From: Paratinospora sagittata
Lineage: Eukaryota > Streptophyta > Magnoliopsida > Ranunculales > Menispermaceae
Length of the DNA: 64,000 bases
Assembly: GCA_035771175.1 (NCBI GenBank)
Contig: CM069613.1
Span: 2,600,001 to 2,664,000 of the forward strand
Reading direction: 5' to 3'
This document shows positions 35,559 through 46,930 of this stretch, one piece after another (within the stretch, counting starts at the first letter, position 1; every line of letters starts with the position of its first letter). The notes below the pieces were generated by a model. It had not been told where the DNA came from and did no database searches. It saw nothing but the letters and a program-made list of their open reading frames with translations. A program made the translations under genes and the position numbers.

Positions 35559-35656
35559 ATATAACTAAATACAATTCTCATAAATACTTGCTTCTCATTC
35601 TCATTTGCATATCTTCTCTTCTACTTCTTCTCTCTCCAGATACCCAACAAGCAACA

Positions 35657-36446
35657 ATGGAGAACATATGCTTCCAAATCACGGAGATTTCCGCTAGCGG
35701 TCTCGACAACGTAAGAATCTTAGGCCACTTGAAACCTTACGTTGTGGTCTTCATCTCAAGCAACCCGAACGCGCAGCAGAAAACTCCGGTCAACGAGACC
35801 GGCAAGACCAACCCAGCTTGGAACTCCACCATGAGCTTCTCCATAAGCACTTTTGAGCTGCAACATCAGAACCACAACCTCGTGTTCCAGCTCAATTGCC
35901 AGCGATCTTTCGGAGGTGGCAAGCTCATCGGAGACGTAAAAGTACCCATTAAAGACCTCTTCGCCAAAGTTTCTTTAATGTTTGGTTCTGCTCAATTTGC
36001 AAGCTACCCAGTAATCAAACCCAATAATACTGCTAAAGGGCTGCTTCATTTCTCATACAAGTTTCAGGAATTATTATCATCGTCTGGCTCTATTCCAAAG
36101 CAATTTGTTCCGCAACAGCAATGTTCTGGAATTGGGATTCCTGTGTATGGTCACCCTGTTGCGGCTCAGTTGAATTTTGCTACTTCGTATAGGCAGCAGT
36201 TTATGATGCAACATCAAGGTTCTGGAACTGGGTTTGGTGGTTCCAGAATTGGAAAACCAAATCCACAACAAATTTCCTCAGTGGATTCAGAAAACAGGAT
36301 TGGCCATCGGAGCAAATGCGTTAGCAATTGGGGTCGGTTCTTTGGCCTTAAATACACTCAACCTCAAAAACAGCGGGGACGGAGGTGGTGGCGTAAGTGG
36401 TGGCGCCGCTGGTGATTCCGGCGGTGGCGCCGGTGGTGGTGAGAAT
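35657..36446 (+). pseudogene. A3: A5-like C2-domain gene, frameshifted and cut by a Copia element
   Basis: The start codon matches A5 (MENICFQITEISASGLDNVRILGHL). The in-frame extension to 35588 is leader sequence. The C2 domain (residues 1-135) and Gln/Gly linker match A5 closely, including the full first loop. Near 36278 a two-base deletion relative to A5 (CCTCAGTGG against CCTCTCATTGG) shifts the frame, and the shifted frame ends in an Arg/Trp-rich tail at 36415. The original frame continues (WIQKTGLAIGANALAIGVGSLALN) until a Copia LTR begins at 36447, replacing the last 80 residues. Upstream, pararetroviral DNA has replaced the TATA box. It probably produces no normal product. Confidence 0.88.
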
Positions 36447-36979
36447 TGTTGGAAAAAATGATTGTTGTAACGAAATAAATTCTACAATCCCAAGACAATT
36501 TCCCAAACTAAAATACAACAAAATAACACCAAAGATTTTAGCGTGGAAAACCCTCTAAAGATGAGGTAAAAACTACGGGGCCCGTAGGCCGCTTAAAGAC
36601 TTCTACTATAATAAAATGAGATTACAAACTTCACCTTTTGGTGGATATCTCACAAACAATACAATAACTTTGTATCTTCAATTTGTGGGTAAAACTTTAT
36701 AAATTGGCTCACACTTTCTTTTCTCAAAGAAACTTTCTTTGAGGCTCTCTGGATCTCTAGAATAAGATCTCTCCGAATAAATTTCAAGAATGAAATTAAG
36801 GCTCAATTTATAGAGCTCAAACAGGAGCAATTTCGTGATTAAAGAAAAATACCTTTAAAACATTTAGGAGCCGCCCACTTTGAATGCGCCATCTAATTTG
36901 AATGTGTAGCCGCCTTGCTTCTTTTGTCAAGCCTCCCATGTATGGTCGCCTTGGCTGACCAGGAGGAGGTGGACCAACA
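36447..36979 (-). repeat. 3' LTR of the Tnt1-like Copia element
   Basis: 533 bp with inverted ends TGTTGG and CCAACA. On the minus strand it has a TATAAATTGAGCC box near 36803. The next bases on the + strand (36980-36997, AATCTCCCCTTCCACCTC) are the complement of a polypurine tract. Confidence 0.88.
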
Positions 36980-36995
36980 AATCTCCCCTTCCACC

Positions 36996-39790
36996 TCATG
37001 TGTAACTGGGCTCATCCACACCTGCAATCTCTCGACAGATAGCAAGTTTTTCTCTGGTTAGGGACTTCGTCATCATATCTGCCCCGTTGTCATTAGTGTG
37101 GATCTTCTCAACTTGCAGCAATTTATTTTTCAGCACATCACGAATCCAATGATACCGCACGTCGATGTGCTTGTACCTTGAGTGGAAGGTTGAGTTCTTG
37201 CTGAGGTGAATTGCACTCTGACTGTCGCAATAAAGAACATAATTTTCTTGGTTCTGATTCAATTCTTGTAAGAACTTTTTCATCCACATGATCTCCTTAC
37301 AACCTTCAGTGATTGCTATGTACTCTGCTTCTGTGGTACTTAAGGCAATACACTTCTGTAATTGTGATTGCCATGAGACAACTCCCCCTGCAAATGTTAT
37401 TAGGTACCCGGATATCGACTTTCTCCTATCCACATCGCCAGCCATATCTGAATCCGTAAATCCTCTAATACAGATTTACCATTACCAAAACATAAACAAT
37501 AACTAAAAGTACCTCTAAGATATTTGAGTATCCATTTGACCGTTGTCCAATGTTCCTTTCCAGGATTTGATAGAAATTGGCTTACAACACCAACAACATG
37601 AGCAATGTATGGTCTGGTGCATACCATAACGTACATTAGACTGCCAACCACCGATGCATAAGGCACATTGCTTATCTCTGATTTCTCTTTCTCGCTTGAA
37701 GGACACTGGCTCAAATTAAGCTTGAAGTGGCTTGCCAATGGAGAACTATCAGGTTTAGTTTTTCTCATGTTGAACCGCTTTAAAACTTTCTTAATATACT
37801 TCTCTTGAGATAGCCAAAGTCTCTTGTTCATCCTGTCACGAACAATCTTCATGCCAAGGATTTGCTTTGCGGGTCCTAAGTCTTTCATTGCAAATGACTT
37901 GCTCAACTCTCTCTTCAACTTGTTAATCTTGTCGATATCTTGGCCTACAATTAACATATCATCAACATAAAGCAAAAGAATAATAAAATCACCATCAGAG
38001 AATTTCTTGATGAAGACGCAGTGATCAGCTGTCGTTCAGTTGTACTTCGTTTTCTCCCTGAACTAGTCGAACTTTTTATACCACTGCCTCGGTGCCTGTT
38101 TCAAACCGTACAAACTTCTCTTTAGCCTGCATACCAGTTTCTCTTTTCTTTTGACTTAGAAACCTTCGGGCTGCTCCACATAGATTTCCTCGTCAAGATC
38201 ACCGTGTAAGAATGCGATTTTTACATCAAGTTGTTCAACCTCCAGATTAAGACTAGCTGTCAAGCCAAGAACAACTCAGATTGAAGACATTTTTACCACT
38301 GGTGAGAAGATTTCATCGAAGTCAACGCCTTTCTTCTGTCCAAATACTTTCACAACCAATCTTGCTTTGTATCAAGGTTGCGAGCTATCTTCTTCGCTTT
38401 TGATCCTATACACCCACTTGTTCTTGAGGGCTTTCTTTCCCTGCGGTAATTTCACCAAGTCAAATGTGTGGTTCTCATGCAGAGATTTCTTTTCTTCCTG
38501 CATGGCTTTCATCCACTCAGTCTTATGCTGGTCAATGATAGCTTCGGTATAGCTCTCCGGTTCTCCCCCATCAGTGAGCATCACATTGTCACTAGGAGAA
38601 TATTTTTGACTTGGTTGCCGCACTCTGGTGGATCTCCTTAGCTGTGCTTCTTGTTGGACTTGTTCAGGAACTTGTTCTGGTTCTGAACTTTAAGCTGGTG
38701 GAACATCATCCTCAGTATATGGTGCAGCTCCCCTGTCATCTAAATTTGTTGATGGAGAGACTGGTTCCAGATTGACTGGCTTCTCAGGTTTCTGAAAATC
38801 CTCGATCGTCTGATCTTCGAGAAACACCACGTCTCTGCTTCTGACAATCTTTTTGTTGACAAGATCCCAAAGTCTGTAGCTGAATTCTTCATGGGAATAT
38901 CCCACAAAGATATACTGCTTCGCTTTTCCATCCAGCTTGGACATCTCATCTTTAGGGATGTGATCAAATGCTCTGCAGCCGAATACTTTCAAGTATTTGT
39001 AAGAAACGTCTTTCCCCGTCCAAGCCTTTTCTGGTACGTCGTAGTTCAGTGGAATTGATGGAGAAAGGTTGATTAAATCGACTATTGTCCTCATTGCCTC
39101 CCCCCAATAGGAGTTTGGCAGTTTTGCATTTGAGAGCATACATCTGACTCTTTCACAAATGGTTCTGTTCATCCTCTTTACGACACTGTTGTGTTGAGGT
39201 GTCTTTGGTACCGATTTTTCCAGCCTGATGCCGAAACTTCTGCAGTACTCCTCGAATGATCCGCGATACTCACCGTCATTGTTTGATCGTACACACTTCA
39301 AACGTCTGCTAGTTTCTCTCTCAACTTTTACATGAAATTGCTTGAAAACTTCATGCACTTGATCTTTAGTTTTCAAAGTAAAGGCCCACACTTTTCTAGA
39401 GTGATCATTAAATAAAAGTCACAAAATAATGAGCACCTCCTAGTGACTTACAACTCATTGTGCAGACATCTGTGTGTATTAAATCTAGAATATTTGCCTT
39501 TCTAGATGGTGGGGAACTACGAAATGCAACTCTATGTTGTTTACCCATAATACAATCAACACAAGTACGTAAAGATGTACCTGTCATTCCTGGCAAGAAC
39601 TCATTCTTGGAAAGAATTCTGAGACCTTTTTCACTCATGTGACCGAGCCGCTTATGCCATAACTCGGTGGGAACTTCTTTCCTCATGGTATGTACTTCTC
39701 CTCTACTCAGCTTGACTTCTATAAGGTAGAGTGATGTATCTTTCTTGCCTTTGGCTACTATCAAGTTTCCTTTGGTGAGCTTCCATTTTC
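36996..39790 (-). pseudogene. Copia pol polyprotein (integrase, RT, RNase H), broken
   Basis: On the minus strand: the integrase zinc finger (LWHKRLGHMSEKGL..CVDCIMGKQ, 39660-39520); the integrase core with VRSNNDGEY, TPQHNSVVKRMNRTI and KVFGCRAFDHIPKDE (39391-38750); the reverse transcriptase start (WMKAMQEEKKSLHENHTFDLV, 38520-38450) and YVDDMLIVGQD (37972-37940); and RNase H (DRRKSISGYLITFAGG, TTEAEYIAITEG). The sequence matches the Tnt1/Tork lineage. Frames change near 39400 and 37430, with stops near 38688 and several in 37980-38370, so it is inactive. The Asp-Asp-Glu core is degraded (NND where DNG is typical). Confidence 0.92.
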
Positions 39791-39802
39791 CTTCACCATA
39801 TG

Positions 39803-41783
39803 TACTAACACATGACTTGAGGTAATCTAATGGTATATAAGGATAATGTATATTTTGAATGTCAAAGTAGCATTGGTTTTTATTTATAATTTTTCTAGAT
39901 GTGGTGGCATTTTATTGTTTACTTGTCTTGATTAAGATAGAATTAAAGACTTGTGATGACTTAGTGATGATATTTTCCTATTCTACAACGACTAAGCTTA
40001 TGGTGATCAAACTATGGCTTTGTTTTACATAGCTGCTGGATATAACTTTATAGAAGTGTTTGTGAAAAAAATGCTTAAAACAAGTAGTTGAAAAGTGCTT
40101 TTACAATTTGTTTTAGTATTTAAGAAAATATTATTTGATTAAAAAGATTATATCATCCTTTAGCCAAATAAGACTTATTATTTATTATATATAGAAAATT
40201 ATTATTATATTTAATGCATAATAATAAATATATAATTACATATAATAAAGGACGAATGAGATACATGTTTAAATATTTACTATTGAGGAAAATAACAAAA
40301 TAAAGGTAATTCTGAAATGTATAAGGATATTTTAGTAAGGAGATTTATCTTAGTAGAATGAAAAAGGTTCCCTCGACTCTTGAGGAACTTCTTCAAATTG
40401 TAATAGAAAGTAAACAAACCCATCTGTCTCAATTGTGAATAAAGAGTGCTTCTGTTGAAAGCATAGTGAGCGCACAAACATTAAAATATAAAAGTATTAA
40501 AGAAGGGAAAAAAACTTTAAGTTTCCCTTTAACTTGTGCAATTCATATATGATATGAAATATAAACGGATATTCATAATCTCTTAAAGTTAAATAACAAT
40601 ATTTAATTTGTCTTGACGACACGACGTATAATAATAATTAACTTTGGCACTAAAAAACTATTAATTTAGGCACCAAGAAACTTGCATTTGTTTACTTGTG
40701 AACACTTGTTCGTATTTGTAAACATTTATTCACACTTTTTCACACTTAGATTGTACCCAAACCCCTTAGTTGACAAAGCACTAGGGTAGAAATCACTTAA
40801 CACCAAGATAGCAGTTAGACACCCACCCTTACTTGCTTGAAGAGAGATAACTTCTACTTATTTAGTAATAGGAGAAACAAGTCTTGAACCCCTAACCTCA
40901 AGTTTAGGATCAGGTGCCTTACTGGCTGCATTGGGCGCTGAAAGGCAGGCCTAATGTAGTTTTGATGATTATAGGTTTGGGAAATAATTAAAAATTTAAG
41001 TTCATTAGCCATAATTAAATGTGAATAACATGATAAACACAACAAAGTTAATCCTCCTTTAAGTATATAGTTGAAGCTTAAATATGCCTTCAACATCGCC
41101 CAAAATTAACCAACTAATAAGACAACCGTCTAATTATTTTGCAAAGACACCTCAAACGAGAAAGGTTCAGATATACATCGTTGAAGCTAACCTAGATTTG
41201 CAAGGTGTTCCGGTACATCAACAATAGAAGAAAAAAAAATTTCTAATTAGTTTATATAATTCTAAATATACTCATAAAAAATTCTCTCTATACCCACTTG
41301 TTATATATTATTGTTAAAAATTTATAAAGCATGTGGGTACAAAAAAAAAATTAGTGGGAATACTTAGAATTATTTAATTAGTTTGAATAATTCTAAATGT
41401 ACCCACCAAAATACTCTTTATACATACTTGTTATGCAACATTGTTAAAAATTTATAAATCATGTGGGAGGGTATTTTTCTTAACATACCACCAATAAATA
41501 ATTTTTATAATTATAAAAAAAATCATTTTTATAAAATGATTTCAACTTTTTAGTATTTTAAAATATGCATACAAAACTATCCACTTCCAATCATTATGTT
41601 TCAAGTTATTATCTTATTTTATTTTAAAATTTCAAAAATCTGTTGGATAATTTTGCTTAATTAAGTATGCTAATAGTAAATACTTAATCATAAATTAACA
41701 TTATTGATTTTAAGATGAGTTTCTTGTTTTATTGTTTAATAACAAAAATCTAAAGTGCTTAAATCTTTTTAAAAAATTATAAA
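39803..41783 (+). repeat. Flank F, copy 2 (after the Copia remnant)
   Basis: This resumes at TACTAACACATGACTTGAGG, about 380 bases into the A-type 3' flank, and follows copies 1 and 3 closely. It carries the SINE-like segment near 40870 and the empty CACTA site CCTCAAACGAG at 41151. No gene. Confidence 0.88.
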
Positions 41784-44700
41784 AAATAAGAGAATGTTGG
41801 TGGTATTATAGTTTACTTATCTATAGTTTGTAAGTTCATTGTATATGGTCAGTTAGTTAAGACATATAACTGCATGTGTCTCTGACCAGCATATATGCAG
41901 TTAAAACGGATAAAACATTCAATTTGTCCATTTTGCCCGGTGCATTCTTTAAAATCCTCGTTTTACCCTCCTGCCCTTTGGATCTTGAGCCTACTTTGTG
42001 TAGGCCTTCATAAGTCTTAGAGTGCTATTATATATATAAAGGTTTTAGTTTTCGTTAGCTCGAAGAGTCATTATCTTTTAGCCTAAGGGGCCAACATGAC
42101 AAATTTTTTACAAATATTGAAGATAAAATTAAATTTGTGCAACAAAAATATAGGACATTAACCTTGACAAATTGAAATTTATATTAGATTTTTTTTAATG
42201 CAACTGGTTAATTTTGTGGTCAATTCGACAACATATTGACGTAATTGAGAGAGACCCAATGCGTGGATAGTTAGGCCAAAGCTTGAGTAGTGTTTTGATT
42301 CACAATGACTTGTGTGCGTGAAAATATTTGTCTTATTGCCTACCTATAATTATATAGGGGAATGTTAATTTAATTATAAAAATATATAATTTTAATATAA
42401 CTACACATTCATATTCATTAGATGTGTATTAACTACAAGAGAGTCGCTCTTTAGCGATGAAAATTTTAGAGTCAATTAATATTCCTTGCTAAATGCTGGT
42501 TTTTTGCAACCGTAATCGAGCTCGTCATTAAACACATTGAGGTTAAGAGCAGACATTTAATTTCATCGCTAAATGGACGTTGTTAGCGTCGAACATTCAG
42601 CTAGACTCTAAAAGTGGTGCACGTATAACCCTTGTGAATCGACTGCCGCGCGATGTCTTCCCAGATCTACAAGTTTCAAAACTCGATCTAACACAAGCAA
42701 CGCGATGTCTTTCCAGATCTGAAAGTTTTAAACTTGTTCGAACACAAGCAACGCAAACGCCAACGACAAAATTTTTTGCTTAACTTCTGTTGTAAGGTGA
42801 TGTTGATGCCTAAAAATCACACATGCACGCAATCTTTTGATTTCTCATCAAATTTCTTATTTTCTTCAGTTTCAAGTCAAGGAATCATCATCAATAGAGG
42901 AAGGAAATGTTCATCTCGACGCATTTGTAGTCTAGGGTTTCCGGCAACATATGTGGTCTAGAGTTTTTGGTAATATTTCTGATTGAAATACGAGTTTATG
43001 TTGGATTTGTTATTTCAATGTATTTCGTGAATTGAATGTAGTTTGTTGATCCTCGAAGCCTAAAAATAATTCTTGGTTTCTCTCACTTGATAGATCCGAT
43101 AACAAAGAATAAACTCAATTTGTTAAGCCATGGCTCTGGTAAGATCTCTCGATCGTTGTTTGTCTTTTCTCTGGTTTTATAGAGATCTTTGAATCTTCAA
43201 TTCTACTTTACGTGTTTTTGATTTCTGTTCTCACACTCATGGATGATTGTATTGGAGTTTCGTGTGATAATTACATGGTTTCAAATATCCAATTTCGAGT
43301 TTCTTTCGGTACACGAGTATTTGCGGCACAATCGGAAACACATGGCATTTCCAATTTCGTCGCTAAAGGTGAAATTTTTTATAGTGATAGTTTACATATT
43401 TCAAGGTGTGTAATAAATGATCCAATAAACATGAATATGTAGTTGCATTAAATTTATATTTTTTATAGTTAGATTAACATTCTCTAATTATATATAATTA
43501 TCTTCTTCTAATCATCTATTACAATATAATTTAAAGAATATCAATATAATTAATGGTTGAAATAATTTTGACATAATTATTTTAATTTAGTATTTTGTAT
43601 ATTTTAACTAATGGTCTCAAATTAAATAGAATAACAAGAAGGCTAACCTGACTCTTTCCTTGGAAGGAGTCAACCATGATTACGTGTTGCGTTGGTCTGT
43701 ATTAAAAATGTAGTCTATAATATGTTGATTATGTTCTTCGTTTCCTGTGGCCATTTGACTCATTCAACAAAAAAAATTGGAATCAGACTCTTTTCAGTTT
43801 GAGACTCTTGGCCCGGCCGGTGTGACTACATTATTATGATTATTGGAATTTTGTATTACATGTAATATTAATAAGAATAAAAAAGATATTTTTTTCCACA
43901 ATAATAATGTCATATAATATATATATTATGGTTAAATTAAACTTTAAATAGAAAAACTATGACCTGATAATTATACTATTTACTGTAAAATTGTGACTTT
44001 TGTTAGAATTTAGGTTTTGTACGTAGTTCTTATTTTTATTTATGTTTACATAGAGCCTTGTATACCAACCCTTAAAAGACGCACAAAATAAATACATATA
44101 ACAATCCTTAATTAATAAGGATCAAGCCGACCCTCAAAAACTAAGTGAGCTTCAAAGCCTAAACAATTAATTAAGAGTTACAGCTTATAGGTTCATACAC
44201 TATGTCGCAAAAATCATTTATATTTTTTGCCTATGTTGCAAAAATTAATTACTTAAAAAATAACATATTTGAACTACACGAGCTAATGTGAGAGCATCTA
44301 AGTATCTATAACGAGTTGCTCCTAGTACATGTCTCTTTTTATCAAATAAAAAACATCAATTACTAACATTAGTTTGGCATAGTGGTGAGAAGACAGATTC
44401 TCAAACATGATGTTCATGGAGGAAATCATTGGTTTGAATCTTTTTATTAATTTTAAATAAAGCTAGCTAAATCATCGTATTTAAGTCTTACAGATGGTAA
44501 TTAATGAATGCAAAAAGGTAATACTCAAAAAATGAAAATCTTGGACATATAAAAATTAAGAAAAACAAGGAAAACAATTTATTTAACAGTTAGCCCACTG
44601 AAAAAATAAAAATCATTATATAATCAGGCCATTATAATATATATATAACTTTAAGTATAATTTTACATGTATAATTATTAAATTATTTATTATATACCTT

Positions 44701-45210
44701 AAGATGTGCAATACATATTTATTCAATAATTATGAATATGTAGTTACACTTAAAGTTATACTTTTTATAATTAGATTAATATTTTTTTATATAAATAGAT
44801 CATTGGGACGATAAAAAATGAATTGTTTAGGTTGAAGTCCTTGAGGTCTTTTTGACAAAACTGAGCCATTGAGTGCCTCTAGTTATATACTTATATCTTA
44901 GATTGTATTGCTTGACCTATAAAAGAAATATAAGTTCAGGGTCTCATTTAAAAAAAAATAAAAAAATTATTGTCTAATAATGTATATGCGCTTCTCAAAT
45001 TATTGCTAGTCATATGTCTATCTTAGTTATTCCGAATCGAGTCTTGATTACCTGTAATTAATGAGACTTGACTGATATTAAAATATATATATATCAAAAC
45101 TTGCAGGGAAGACTTATGGATCATGACGCGTTTGAATGAGTCTACCCAGTTAATCCAACGTAAGAAAAATTCTGAATCAATCAACTCTATACTAAACTCT
45201 CTATCGGCGC
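41784..45210 (+). repeat. Spacer S, copy 3 (upstream of A4)
   Basis: Same unit as copies 1 and 2. Its SINE-like segment is at 44372-44465, with the empty MITE site TTTTAAATAAAGCTAGC at 44452. No intact gene. Confidence 0.88.
42431..43386 (+). mobile_element. Non-autonomous CACTA-like element with gene-start fragment, copy 3
   Basis: This 956-bp copy keeps the fullest left subterminal motif (GAGTCGCTCTTTAGCGATG), but its first base is mutated (AACTA). The right end is TTTTTTATAGTG. It has ATGGCTCTG-GTAAG at 43130 and a deletion of about 130 bases before the right end compared with copy 2. Confidence 0.65.
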
Positions 45211-45211
45211 C

Positions 45212-45213
<2 letters not shown>

Positions 45214-45252
<39 letters not shown>
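45214..45252 (+). promoter_or_regulatory. TATA box of A4, followed by a (TA)n run
   Basis: TATAAATA at 45214-45221 in the conserved CGCCCCTATAAATA context. The following TA run is longer than in A2 and A5, pushing the start codon to 134 bases downstream. Confidence 0.7.
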
Positions 45253-45256
<4 letters not shown>

Positions 45257-45347
45257 ACTAAATACAATTCTCATAAACGCTTGCTTCTCATTCTCATTTG
45301 CATCTCCTCTTCTTCTTCTTCTCTCTGCAGATACCCAGCAAGCAACA

Positions 45348-45809
45348 ATGGAGATCATATGCTTCCAAATCACGGAGATTTCCGCTAGAGATCTCGACAA
45401 CGTAAGAAAACCTTATGTTGTGGTCTTCCTCTCCAGCAACCCAGTCGCGCCGCAGAAAACTCCGGTCGACGAGACCGGCAAGACCAACCCAACTTGGAAC
45501 TCCACCATGAGCTTCTCCATACGCACTTTCGAGCAGCAACAAGCACATCAGAACCTCAACCTCGTGTTCCAGCTCAAATGCAAGCGATCTGTCGGACGCG
45601 ACAAGCTCATCGGAGACGTAAAAGTACCCATTAAAGACCTCTTCGCTGAAGCTTCTTCTTCAATGTTTGGTTCTGCTCAATCGGCAAGCTACCCAGTCAT
45701 CAAACCCAATAATACTGCTAAAGGGCTGCTTCATTTTTCATGCTCATACAAGTTTTGTCAGATTCGGTGTTTAATGTCAGTAAGCCCCTCACGTAGGCTG
45801 GCGTCATGA
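45348..45809 (+). CDS. A4: short C2-domain protein with a transposon-derived C-terminus
   Basis: The 153-residue frame begins MEIICFQITEISARDLDNVR. One C2 domain has QKTPVDETGKTNPTWN, LVFQLKC and LIGDVKVPIKDLF, and lacks the ILGHL loop residues as in A1 and A2. After FSCSYKFCQIR the last 13 residues (CLMSVSPSRRLAS) are encoded by an inverted Gypsy LTR fragment that begins near 45765. The insertion therefore removed the native C-terminus and supplied a new stop. The promoter block and TATA box are intact. It may make a C2-only protein; function is unproven. Confidence 0.75.
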   Translation: MEIICFQITEISARDLDNVRKPYVVVFLSSNPVAPQKTPVDETGKTNPTWNSTMSFSIRTFEQQQAHQNLNLVFQLKCKRSVGRDKLIGDVKVPIKDLFAEASSSMFGSAQSASYPVIKPNNTAKGLLHFSCSYKFCQIRCLMSVSPSRRLAS

Positions 45810-46140
45810 CCGACATAATATATTACATATACAGTATACAATACACTATCAGCCTCAACGGACATTCACAATAATTCTCAAAATTTTTAGAAATTTTGAC
45901 AGCATCTCCCCCATTAAATGGACAATTCATATTTTTTTCTTAATATACCACAAATCAAATCATATATATATAGTTAATTCATTCACACATCTAACCATTC
46001 TCATTTTATTCATTTATCAAATCATATCATCTCTTCTTTTCACCATGTAATTATGTACAACATTATTAGCATTTCATAATCCAATATATTCAGTTATCTT
46101 GTATATGCCCACACATCTTATTTAGATGATAATATATATA
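45765..46140 (-). mobile_element. Gypsy LTR fragment (inverted relative to 12526-15071)
   Basis: GTCAGTAAGCCCCTCACGTAGGC..GTCATGACCGACATAATATATTAC is the inverted, diverged counterpart of 14700-14830. It continues through CATCTCCCCCATTAAATGG to the (TA)n run near 46132-46154. No ends or coding sequence. Confidence 0.7.
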
Positions 46141-46154
46141 TATATATATATATA

Positions 46155-46469
46155 TCAAACTAACACAAGTATTATATGGTTGGTATTAGTCCTTGCAGGA
46201 TTGCCTTACATACTTCTAGTGAAGAGCAAAAAATCATAGATTGAAAATTTGGAACAAGACATCACATAAGAGCGTTTGCAGATGTTAAGACAAATGGGTA
46301 TATAGTTATTTGTTCTATGGTGTTTTCCTATATGTTAAGACAAATGAGGATATAGTATGTAGATTGGATACTTATTATATTCATTTTGATTAATTTTAAA
46401 TGTAATGTTTCATGTTTCTTTTGTTTTTCTCAGTATTTATTTTAATATTTTACCCCCCTCTCCACCCAA
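46155..46469. other. AT-rich spacer, no gene seen
   Basis: Low-complexity, T-rich sequence with two partial repeats of ATGTTAAGACAAATG(G/A)G(T/G)ATATAG (46281 and 46335). No coding frame or recognised element. Confidence 0.5.
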
Positions 46470-46509
46470 AAAGAAAAAAAGGCTGTAAAAAAAAAAAAAA
46501 AAAGGTTGC

Positions 46510-46773
46510 TAATGCATATTTAAAGAAAAAAAAAAGAGATTCAACAACGGTTATCATAATATAAAAAACAAAAAGGGATCCCACAATAGTTCTTAACCGT
46601 TATAGATTCTACAACAATTAAGAACCCTGTTGAAAGAAAAGAATAGACAATAGTTCGATTACGTTGTTGTTGTTCCCAAGATACCACAGCGGGGACTATA
46701 ACGATTTGTACAGCGGTTCAAAATCGTTGTAGAAAACGTTTAACGCCTGTTAAAAGTCTACTTTGTACTAGTG
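46510..46773 (-). mobile_element. CACTA-type element end (remnant)
   Basis: Read on the minus strand the segment begins CACTAGTACAAAGTAGAC, a CACTA-type terminus. It is followed by repeated motifs such as AACGATTTTGAACCGCTG, AACGGTTAAGAAC and TCTACAACGATT, which look like subterminal repeats. The opposite end is not found in the following 600 bases, so only one end remains. Confidence 0.5.
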
Positions 46774-46930
46774 GTAATAAGTGTGGAAACATTTGTGTCT
46801 TGAAAGATATTTTAGAAACTCTCATTTTAATTTTACTAAATTGTTTAGATGATATTATATAGGTCTAATAATAAAAGGACAACCTCCTTGTTTAGGTTAA
46901 TTAATTAATTGAAGTCAGAACTAATAGTAA

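Larger units (their letters stand above)
30565..35560. mobile_element. Rearranged endogenous pararetrovirus (Caulimoviridae, florendovirus/petuvirus-like)
   Basis: Two blocks of one pararetroviral genome type lie in opposite orientation. The left block (+, about 30640-33625) codes for the movement-protein and capsid regions. The right block (minus, 35558 to about 33640) codes for the end of RNase H and the polyprotein C-terminus, followed by the intergenic promoter/leader. Protease, most of reverse transcriptase and the capsid zinc knuckle are missing. Frames carry many stops and shifts, so this is an old, defective fossil. No LTRs, integrase or target duplication are seen, consistent with illegitimate integration of such viral DNA. 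Its right edge meets the A3 promoter inside the TATA region. Confidence 0.85.
36447..39802 (-). mobile_element. Tnt1/Tork-like Copia retrotransposon, 5' half deleted
   Basis: The 3' LTR (36447-36979, TGTTGG..CCAACA) and polypurine tract lie at the left. Going right on the minus strand come RNase H, reverse transcriptase, integrase and the pre-integrase zinc finger. At about 39802 the element stops and flank F resumes mid-sequence (compare 57783). The 5' LTR, gag and protease are missing, together with the A3 C-terminus and about 400-600 bases of its 3' flank. One deletion that removed the element's 5' half and adjoining host DNA explains this. Confidence 0.9.
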
